From the NCBI GenBank assembly GCA_963737015.1, contig CAVTQZ010000004.1, positions 1 through 6,175 on the forward strand: 6,175 nucleotides of DNA, given 5' to 3'. Shown one piece after another: positions 1 through 5,554 of the stretch. Made by a program: the position numbers and the translations under genes. How positions within the stretch are numbered: the first letter of the stretch is position 1; each line of letters begins with the position of its first letter. Source of the stretch: CAVTQZ01 sp963737015 (GTDB taxonomy: Bacteria; Actinomycetota; Acidimicrobiia; Acidimicrobiales; UBA8190). Below the pieces are notes generated by a model. That model saw nothing but the letters and a program-made list of their open reading frames with translations, was not told the DNA's origin and made no database searches.

Positions 1-33
1 CAGGGGGGAATCGGCCTCGCGCCCTCTGGCCGG

Positions 34-975
34 TCACTTCCTGGCTTTGCCCAGGCGCTGTGGCCTGTCCGGTGAGTACCTCTGTGTCAGAGAGACCAGA
101 ATCCTCGAGATGACGATCAGCACCACCACGATCACGATCAGCATCAGGGCGGCTTGGTTGGCGAGCGCGTGGTCGTGCGCGCTCGGCTCGTTCAGGAACT
201 CGAACACTGCGTAGGTGAGGTAACCGACACCGCCGAAGGCGCTGTGGGTGAAGGCGAAGTTCGTATGGTCGGACCAGTGCGCTGTGTAGAGCAGCGGTGC
301 GGTCTCGCCCACCGAGATCGCCGCTGCGAAGATGAGCCCTGTGACGATCCCCGGCAGCGCGGGGCGCAGGATCAATTTGCGCAGCGTGTAACCCGAGGAG
401 AGACCGAGACCTTCGGCGCCCTCGCGGTATGCGGTCGGGACGCTTCTGATCGCGACCTCGGTCGCCTTGGTTATGTACGGCACCACGAGGATCGAGACGA
501 CGATCCACGCGGGGAGAAGGCCGAACTGCCAGTGGAATCCGACCACCAGCGCGATGTAGCCCACGTAGCCCAGCACGATGGAGGGTACTCCCGACAGCAC
601 CTCGGACGCCCCGCGCAAGAACCTGCCCCTTTCCTCGGGGCAGTACTCGGCGAGATAGACCCCGCCCGCTATTCCGACGATCCCGGCCAACACGACGATC
701 CCGGCCATGAGCGTGAAGGTGCCGATCACCGCGTTCAGCAGACCCGGCGCCTGCGACTCCGCGTGCGTGTGGGTGAGAGCGGTCCACTGCCAATGCGACA
801 AGCCGTTCTTCACGATGCCGATCACGATCCACAGAAGCGGCGCCACCACGAGCCCGAGCGCGATCGTGCACGCGACCCACAGGCCGCGGTTCTTCGCCTT
901 CCGCCAGGAGAGCAGGTTGAACCTGCTCCGTGATGCGCCGCGGCCCTTTCCGAGGCTCCCTGCGACGACCGACAT
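34..975 (-). CDS. pstA: Phosphate ABC transporter permease PstA
   Basis: PstA is the second membrane subunit of the phosphate importer. I choose the ATG at 975 (313 residues): it starts one base after the pstC TGA and has GGAAGGGG about 10 bases upstream. An in-frame start at 1038 would add 21 residues overlapping pstC and is less likely. Features are a basic cytoplasmic tail, a first membrane segment (about 33-55), AGGVYLAEY (103-111), SGVPSIVLG (128-136), and the EAA loop YREGAEGLG (183-191) that docks on PstB. The family signature GETAPLL (223-229) and a last membrane segment near the C-terminus follow. The length is normal. It is the last gene of the operon within the window; the remaining 33 bases downstream show no terminator. 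Confidence 0.95.
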   Translation of the reverse strand: MSVVAGSLGKGRGASRSRFNLLSWRKAKNRGLWVACTIALGLVVAPLLWIVIGIVKNGLSHWQWTALTHTHAESQAPGLLNAVIGTFTLMAGIVVLAGIVGIAGGVYLAEYCPEERGRFLRGASEVLSGVPSIVLGYVGYIALVVGFHWQFGLLPAWIVVSILVVPYITKATEVAIRSVPTAYREGAEGLGLSSGYTLRKLILRPALPGIVTGLIFAAAISVGETAPLLYTAHWSDHTNFAFTHSAFGGVGYLTYAVFEFLNEPSAHDHALANQAALMLIVIVVVLIVISRILVSLTQRYSPDRPQRLGKARK

Positions 976-976
976 C

Positions 977-2149
977 TCAGATGCCCCTTCCGACCGGCAG
1001 CGCGGTGCCGGCGCCTCTTTGGACCAGCCACCGCGCACCCACGTTCGCTGCGAGCGTGATTACGAGAAGCACCAGGGCGATCTCAGCGAGCGTCCCGACC
1101 GCGAGCCCCGTCGGGTCGCCGAGGGCGGAGTCGAGCTGAGTGACGATCACCGCCGCGATCGTGTTGAAGGCGCTGAAGACGGAGTGCGGGCTCGCGCCGA
1201 GCAACGCTCCCCCGACCATCGCCACGGCGATCGTCTCGCCGAGGGCGCGCCCGAGGCCGAGCATCGAAGCCCCGATCACCCCTGAACGCACCCACGGCAT
1301 CGTGACCGTGCTCACCGCCTCGGCGTCCGTCATCCCGAGCGCCACCGCGCCCTCGACCGTCCCCCGGGGCACCTGCCGCAGGAGGTCGCGGGTGGTTGCG
1401 GCGATGATCGGGAGGATCATGATCGCGAGCACGAGGCCCCCCGTGAGCAGGTCCTGTCCCTGACCCACGACGTTGTGCGCACCTGCGCCCCGGAACCAAC
1501 GCAGCACCGGGACGTCGGGCATGTTTCGAGCAATGGGGCCGTCGATGTGGTGCGCGAGCCAAGGCCCGAACGTGAGCACCCCCCAGATGCCGAAGATCGC
1601 GCTCGGAACCCCGGCGAGAACCTCCAGGCAGAAGCCCACAGCTGACGAGATCCGGGCGGGGAGCTTCTCGACTATCACGAGGGCGGTCGTTATCCCGATC
1701 GGCACTGCAAGCACGATCGCTATCGCGGAGGAGACGAGGGTCCCGACGATGAGCGGAAGCACTCCGTAGGAGGCGCCGACGAAGTGCTTCACACCTCCTG
1801 TGGTGACAACGTTGCCGTATGCGTTACCGGTGTTCCACGAGTCGCTTCCGAAGAAGTGAAGACCGTTGAAGCGAATCGCCGGCAGCGCCTTCACCACGAG
1901 GACGACGACCAACAGGACGAGCGCCACCAACGGGATCCACACCGCGATCGACAAACCCCTCGGAAGGAGCTTCTCCGCACACGCCCAGCGCCGCTTAGGA
2001 AGCGGCGGACGTGCCGTTCCCGAACCGCCCGCGCCCCCCGATGCCGAACCCGAACCCGAGCCCGAACCCGATCCGAGCCCGCCCGCGGCTGCGCCCACGG
2101 CCGCGCCCGCGCCGCTCTTGGTCGTGCTGCGTTCGGAGACGGTCGTCAA
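977..2149 (-). CDS. pstC: Phosphate ABC transporter permease PstC
   Basis: PstC is one of the two membrane subunits forming the phosphate channel with PstA. The 390 residues contain a hydrophilic N-tail (1-60), a first membrane segment (about 68-86), an extracytoplasmic loop rich in Gly and Asn (about 95-125), and the permease core. The core shows VLAGVPSAIFGIWG (177-190) and the EAA loop starting EGAVALGMTDAEA (266-278), which contacts PstB, followed by GLGRALGETIAV. Start: TTG at 2149, 13 bp after the pstS stop and without a clear Shine-Dalgarno; an in-frame GTG at 2098 (residue 18) is the alternative, and the next ATG lies far inside the core. The protein is longer than the usual 300-340 residues because of the Gly/Ser-rich tail and a loop around 198-232. 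Its TGA is separated by one base from the pstA start, implying translational coupling. Confidence 0.95.
   Translation of the reverse strand: MTTVSERSTTKSGAGAAVGAAAGGLGSGSGSGSGSASGGAGGSGTARPPLPKRRWACAEKLLPRGLSIAVWIPLVALVLLVVVLVVKALPAIRFNGLHFFGSDSWNTGNAYGNVVTTGGVKHFVGASYGVLPLIVGTLVSSAIAIVLAVPIGITTALVIVEKLPARISSAVGFCLEVLAGVPSAIFGIWGVLTFGPWLAHHIDGPIARNMPDVPVLRWFRGAGAHNVVGQGQDLLTGGLVLAIMILPIIAATTRDLLRQVPRGTVEGAVALGMTDAEAVSTVTMPWVRSGVIGASMLGLGRALGETIAVAMVGGALLGASPHSVFSAFNTIAAVIVTQLDSALGDPTGLAVGTLAEIALVLLVITLAANVGARWLVQRGAGTALPVGRGI
2044..2073. repeat. Hexanucleotide repeat coding for the Gly-Ser run of PstC
   Basis: Five consecutive 6-base units read CCGAAC, CCGAAC, CCGAGC, CCGAAC and CCGATC on the plus strand. 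They encode most of the alternating Gly-Ser stretch (PstC residues 26-35) in a Gly/Ala/Ser-rich tail spanning about 13-44. Such short in-frame repeats change copy number by slippage without breaking the frame. The tail is predicted to be disordered and cytoplasmic. Confidence 0.7.
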
Positions 2150-2162
2150 GGTCTCAGGCAGG

Positions 2163-3377
2163 TCAGCCCGTGATCTTGGAGATCAGGTTCAGGGCGATCT
2201 GCTCGACCTGGTTCGGAAGGGCCACGAAGTGGACGGGGTCGAGGTAGCTCGGCGCGTTGCCACCGCTCGGATCGACGGCCCATGCGAGCGTCGCCTTCAC
2301 TGCCTGTGCGTGGATGGAGTCGGCCTGCTTGCCGACGATGGCGTACTCGTAATTCACGATCGGGTAGCCGTCAGGGGCCGGGCCGTAGATCATCGACTTG
2401 GCGCCGCTCGCGGGCGTCGAGGTCGCGAAGGCGGCGGCCTCGTCGGTGATGGTCGTCACCGATGGAAGCTCGTAGTTGCCCGACTTGTTGGCGAGCGACG
2501 CGTACGCGAGGCCCTTGGAGGTTGCCTGGTCGATGTAGCTGATGCCGATGTATGCGACGCATCCGGGAGTGGAGGCGCAGGTAGTGACCATCCCGCCGTT
2601 TCCGGTAGCCGCCGCGGAGCCGGGAACCGCCGGCCACGATTCGGTCGTGTTGGGCGGGTACTTCGCTCCCCATCCCGAGGGATCGGCCGCCGCGAGAAAG
2701 GTGGTGAAGAGGAAGGTGTCGCCGGAGCTGTCGGCCCTGTGGACGGGGACGACGGGGGTCGATGGGATGTTCACGCCGGGGTTGAGCGCTGCGATCTGCG
2801 GGCTGTTCCAGTTCGTGATCGTGCCCTGGTACATCGCCGAGAGCACAAGGCCGTTCAGCTTCAGGTGCGTGCCGGAGGGCGTGACGTTCGGCACGTTGTA
2901 GTTGACCTGCTGTGCCGAGATGGCGACAGGGATGTTCTCGAGCCCGGGGTACTGCGAGAGCTGTGCGGGGGAGAGGTACGCGTCCGACGCGCCGATGTCC
3001 GAGGTACCGCTCGCGGCGTTGCTGATGCCCTGACCGGAGCCTCCGCCGGCCGGCTGCACGGTGACGTTGCCGTGCGAGGAGGTGGAGATGCCGCTCACCC
3101 ACGCGCTGAAGAGGGGCTCGAGCAACGTGGAGCCCGACTCGGTCAGCGATGTCGAGCTCGTCGGCCACTTCTCGAGACTCGAGAGGCTCGCCGTGTGCGA
3201 CGACGTGGACGAGGCAGCGTTGGTGGAGCCGGTGGTCGAGCTCCCACTGCTGCACGCCGCCACCAACAGAGCGAATGCTGCGACACCGAGTACCGCGCCA
3301 CCGGCCCCGAGGCGGCGCCTCTTTGTTGCTGTGTCTTCTCTTGTCATCTCGATCGGTGTTTTCGGGCGCGTCGACAT
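2163..3377 (-). CDS. pstS: Phosphate-binding lipoprotein PstS
   Basis: PstS captures inorganic phosphate outside the membrane and hands it to PstCA. The protein has 404 residues. It has a twin-arginine-free, basic N-terminus (KRRR at 19-22), a hydrophobic segment (about 24-41) and the lipobox VAAC with Cys42 as the lipidated residue. A Ser/Thr/Gly-rich linker (43-67) tethers the domain. Phosphate-site blocks of the family are visible: ESGSTLLEPLF (80-90), GGGSGQGI (111-118), SDIGASDAYL (126-135), and HRADSSGDTF (213-222) with Arg214, Asp216 and Ser217/218. The lipobox implies membrane anchoring as in Gram-positive bacteria. The length is normal for actinobacterial PstS. It lies second in the operon, 99 bp after pstB and 13 bp before pstC, and has its own strong ribosome binding site. 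Confidence 0.96.
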   Translation of the reverse strand: MSTRPKTPIEMTREDTATKRRRLGAGGAVLGVAAFALLVAACSSGSSTTGSTNAASSTSSHTASLSSLEKWPTSSTSLTESGSTLLEPLFSAWVSGISTSSHGNVTVQPAGGGSGQGISNAASGTSDIGASDAYLSPAQLSQYPGLENIPVAISAQQVNYNVPNVTPSGTHLKLNGLVLSAMYQGTITNWNSPQIAALNPGVNIPSTPVVPVHRADSSGDTFLFTTFLAAADPSGWGAKYPPNTTESWPAVPGSAAATGNGGMVTTCASTPGCVAYIGISYIDQATSKGLAYASLANKSGNYELPSVTTITDEAAAFATSTPASGAKSMIYGPAPDGYPIVNYEYAIVGKQADSIHAQAVKATLAWAVDPSGGNAPSYLDPVHFVALPNQVEQIALNLISKITG

Positions 3378-3386
3378 AAGGGGAAG

Positions 3387-3394
3387 CTCCTCTC
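3387..3394 (-). promoter_or_regulatory. Ribosome binding site of pstS
   Basis: GAGAGGAG on the minus strand ends 9 bases before the ATG at 3377. It is the clearest Shine-Dalgarno sequence in the window and selects this ATG over the in-frame ATG at 3347, which has only a poor purine stretch upstream. Confidence 0.65.
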
Positions 3395-3433
3395 GTGATC
3401 TGGTCCTGGGAAATGAGAAACGAAGCCGCGGCC

Positions 3434-3453
3434 CCGCGAGGTGTCTCTCGCGG
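3434..3453 (-). terminator. Hairpin between pstB and pstS (possible attenuator or processing site)
   Basis: A perfect 7-bp GC-rich stem, CCGCGAG paired with CTCGCGG, encloses a 6-base loop in the pstB-pstS gap. On the minus strand a moderately T-rich stretch (TTCGTTTCTCATTT) begins about 9 bases after the stem. That is too distant and too interrupted for a strong intrinsic terminator. A partial terminator or an RNA-stabilising stem that raises pstS mRNA over pstB is possible. Confidence 0.35.
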
Positions 3454-3467
3454 CGGCGCGACGGGGC

Positions 3468-3482
3468 GGCTGACGGTCAGCC
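3468..3482 (-). other. 15-bp palindrome over the pstB stop codon
   Basis: GGCTGAC and GTCAGCC flank one central base, and the TGA stop of pstB lies within the repeat. In RNA it could form a short hairpin with a 5-bp GGCTG/CAGCC stem and a 5-base loop. A second inverted repeat follows 14 bases further on. It could act in mRNA processing or stability. No T-tract follows directly, so it is not a classical terminator by itself. Confidence 0.4.
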
Positions 3483-4368
3483 TGTCATCCGATCCTCCCG
3501 CTCACGTAGCTGACCGTTTCGGGTTCGTTCGGCAGCGTCGAAGAGCCGCTTGGTCTCCCCGGCCTCGACGAGGCGCCCGTTGTAGAGGAAGGCGGTGTTC
3601 TCCGCGACTCGGCGGGCCTGCGCGAGGTTGTGGGTGACGATCACCATCGTCAGCTGTGGGGCGAGGTCCCGCAACAGGTCTTCGACGATCTCGGTGGTAC
3701 CGGGGTCGAGCGACGACGTCGGCTCGTCGAGCAACAGGACCTCGGGGTCCACCGCCAGGGCACGCGCCAGACAGAGAAGCTGTTGCTGGCCGCCTGAGAG
3801 GCGGAAAGGTGAGTCGTTCATCCGGTCGGCCACCGCGGCCCAGAGCCCGACCCGCTTGAGGTTGCGCTCGGCCACATCCGCGAGCTCGTTGCGCGGCGCC
3901 ATCCGGTGCGCCTTCACGCCGGCCACCACGTTGTCCCTGATCGACATCGGGAAGGGGTTGGGACGTTGGAAGACCATGCCCGACGCGCCGGCGCAGCTCG
4001 AGCGGGTCGGTCGAGTGGGAGGCGATGTCGGAGCCGTCGAAGTGGATCGAACCCTTGCGCCAGTAGCCGCGCACCTTGTCGTTCATGCGGTTGAGCGACC
4101 GCAGGAACGTGGTCTTGCCGCAACCGGTCGGGCCGATGAGGGCGGTGATCGAGCTCGGCTCGAAGTCGAGGTCGACCCCGGCCACGACCGTCTTCTCGCC
4201 GAACCCGAGGCTCACGTCCTCGGCGGCGAGGATCGGACGCTCGAGCAGCGCCGTGGTGACTCGCCCCGCCGCCTCCGTGCTCGAGGTTGCGACCCCCACC
4301 TCGAGCCGCTGCGACAGTTGCAGGGGGATCTGCTCGGACCCCGCAGGCCCGCTCATGCCCTCCGTCAC
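3477..4368 (-). CDS. pstB: Phosphate ABC transporter ATPase PstB; one frame break
   Basis: PstB is the cytoplasmic ATPase that drives phosphate import through PstCA. After correcting one base it would be 296 residues. Visible are Walker A GPTGCGKTT (79-87), the PstB-typical LNRMND (92-97), the Q-loop in MVFQRPNPFP (131-140), the ABC signature LSGGQQQ (190-196), Walker B with catalytic Glu in LLLLDEP (210-216), and the switch His in THN (His246). The frame breaks between RRRVG and MVFQRP: the minus strand reads GTC GGG C ATG, and removing one G of the run at 3979-3981 restores GTC GGC ATG. Both halves are fully conserved, so a sequencing error or a very recent mutation is likely. The start is uncertain: GTG at 4368 (just after the candidate -10) or ATG at 4356. 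Either leaves 40 or more residues before the ABC core, more than the family norm of about 250-260 in total. It is the first gene of the pst operon, 99 bp before pstS. Confidence 0.9.
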
Positions 4369-4376
4369 GAGCCCTG

Positions 4377-4382
4377 AAGCTA
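4377..4382 (-). promoter_or_regulatory. Candidate -10 element of the pst operon
   Basis: TAGCTT fits the TANNNT pattern and lies 9 bases after the GTTTACC core of the last PHO unit, about the spacing expected when an activator takes the place of a -35 box. Transcription would start around 4368-4371, at or next to the GTG of pstB, which would make a leaderless or almost leaderless mRNA. It is a weak motif; only its position supports it. Confidence 0.35.
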
Positions 4383-4387
4383 ACGAC

Positions 4388-4442
4388 GCAAGGTAAACGG
4401 ACCGTGAACGAGTGGCGACAGGATGGTGATCGTTGAGTGAAT
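4388..4442 (-). promoter_or_regulatory. PHO-box array: five tandem 11-bp repeats upstream of pstB
   Basis: Read on the minus strand towards pstB, five directly abutting 11-mers occur: ATTCACTCAAC, GATCACCATCC, TGTCGCCACTC, GTTCACGGTCC and GTTTACCTTGC. The shared pattern is GTTCACC followed by three variable bases and C. Columns 3, 6 and 11 are invariant, and columns 4 and 5 match in four of five units. Direct repeats of 11 bp with a GTTCACC-like core are the known binding sites of the response regulator PhoP in Streptomyces, and PhoB boxes in E. coli have the same period. The position between the larE stop and pstB, directly upstream of a phosphate importer, agrees. Inference: phosphate limitation activates the pstBSCA operon from here. 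The third unit is the most divergent. Confidence 0.78.
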
Positions 4443-4456
4443 TGCAGTTAGCCCGG

Positions 4457-5495
4457 TCAGCTCTCCACGACGTCGCCGAGGAGGTCCACCTTTACCCCCT
4501 CGGAACGCAACCAGGCCAGTGCCTCCTCCACCTTCGCCGCCTCGCCACCCAACTCGCAGACGACCCAACCCTCGTGCTGCGAGACGTTCGCGCGCCGGAT
4601 GTTCGGCTCGACCGAGTGGTCGCGAACGAGGCGCGCGATGAGTGGCTGTCGCACGAGGTCCTCGGGAAACGTGAGCTTGACCCGTACCTCTATCAAATTG
4701 GCGCGCCCGTTCAGGTTGCCCGACCGGAACCCCTCGAGATCGAGCGTTACGTAGTCGTACCCCGACCCGCGCACGGCGGCAACGACCTCCTCGCGGCAGC
4801 TCACCACCCGTTGGAGATCCCTGAGCTCCACTTCGAGGCGCCGCGAGCTCGCCGTAATGGCGCACCCGCACCTGTCGGAAACCGAGCGCGCGCAGAGCGG
4901 ATTCGGCACGCGCAACCTGCGAGAGCCGCCCGAGGGTGACGGGCGTTCCGTAGGGGATGCGCGATGCGAGGCACGCTGCGGCCGGCTTGTCCCAGGTCCG
5001 GAGCCCCAGCCGGCGTGACGCTTCGCGGACGTCGGACTTCGTGATCCCGGCGCGCACCAGCGGGAACTGCGCGCCGCGCTCGGAGGCGGCTTGTTGCCCC
5101 GGGCGCAGGTCGCCGAGGTCGTCGAGGTTGACGCCGAGGACGACGGTGGCCTCCTCTTTCTCGGAGAGCGGGAGAAGGGCCTCCATGAGGCTCGATTTGC
5201 AGTGAAAACAACGGTCGCTGCCGTTCGAGACGTACCGCTCGTCCTCGAGCTCCGAGGTCTCGACCGTGGTCCAGCGGAGCCCCCACTCCGAGGCCAGAGC
5301 CCGGCAGTCGTCGAGCTCCTCGGGTGCCAGCGAGGCCGACACCGCTGTGGCACACAGCGCCTTTTTCCCGAGCGTCTCGGTGGCACACCACGCAAGCAGC
5401 GCCGAATCGGCCCCGCCGCTGAAGGCCACGACGACGTTGCCCAGTCGCGAGATGTCCGAGTGGAGCCCGTCCAGCTTCTCCTCGAGCGTCACCAT
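4457..5495 (-). CDS. larE: ATP-dependent sacrificial sulfur transferase LarE with C-terminal NIL domain; one frame break
   Basis: Family role: LarE adenylates the carboxylated nicotinate dinucleotide precursor and donates a sulfur atom from its own cysteine, building the nickel-pincer cofactor of lactate racemase and related enzymes. Start is ATG at 5495, with AAGG just upstream. Visible motifs are the PP-loop SGGADS (26-31), DRCFHCK (94-100), and DKPAAACLASRIPYG (169-183), whose Cys175 matches the sacrificial Cys176 of Lactobacillus plantarum LarE. After GELA (215-218) the frame is lost. Dropping one base at 4841/4842 restores the family sequence (ELARLEV, then LDLEGFRSGNLN ending at residue 262). 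The joined protein would be 345 residues, while LarE alone is about 265-275. Residues 268-345 form a NIL domain (VRVKLTFPEDLV, IRRANVS, GWVVCELGG) known from MetN C-termini and from ferredoxin-like proteins of sulfur metabolism. Neither larB nor larC is in the window. The frame break may be a sequence error or a true mutation. Confidence 0.85.
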
Positions 5496-5503
5496 GCCTT
5501 GGC

Positions 5504-5530
5504 CCTTATGGAACTATTAGTTACATAAGG
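5504..5530. promoter_or_regulatory. 27-bp near-perfect dyad upstream of larE (candidate operator)
   Basis: The sequence is a palindrome with 13-base arms around a single central base (5517). On the minus strand the outer arms are CCTTATG and CATAAGG and the inner arms AACTA and TAGTT. Only one of 13 arm positions fails to pair (T against C between the blocks). It is strikingly AT-rich in a GC-rich region and ends 8 bases before the larE ATG. Size and symmetry fit the operator of a dimeric repressor (for example TetR-, PadR- or ArsR-like), and the AT-rich core could also contain the promoter -10. A hairpin in the larE leader is the alternative. No regulator gene is visible in the window, so the cognate protein is unknown. 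Confidence 0.55.
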
Positions 5531-5554
5531 CGGCCAGAGGCTCACGGCCACGCC

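Noticed and set aside
1..33. GGCC repeats after pstA as a terminator
   Set aside because: Only 4-bp self-complementary blocks and no T-tract; the sequence is too short to judge, and the operon may continue beyond the window.
154..933. Long plus-strand open frame opposite pstA
   Set aside because: It is rich in Arg, Asp and His with no recognisable domain and lies entirely antisense to the conserved pstA; it is a GC-rich shadow frame.
976..1038. Upstream in-frame start adding 21 residues to pstA
   Set aside because: It would overlap pstC deeply, while the ATG at 975 has a purine-rich binding site and the typical one-base spacing after the pstC stop.
1866..3398. 510-codon plus-strand open frame opposite pstS and the start of pstC
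   Set aside because: Despite its length it has low-complexity Arg/Gly composition and no motif, and the opposite strand encodes a clear PstS with a signal peptide and phosphate-site motifs.
4433..4939. Plus-strand open frame across the NIL domain and the PHO array
   Set aside because: It is antisense to conserved larE sequence and its product shows no domain; no ribosome binding site or promoter was seen.
5531..5554. GGCC-containing stretch after hemQ as a terminator
   Set aside because: Pairing is limited to about 4 bp and no T-run follows; hemQ and larE may be co-transcribed.
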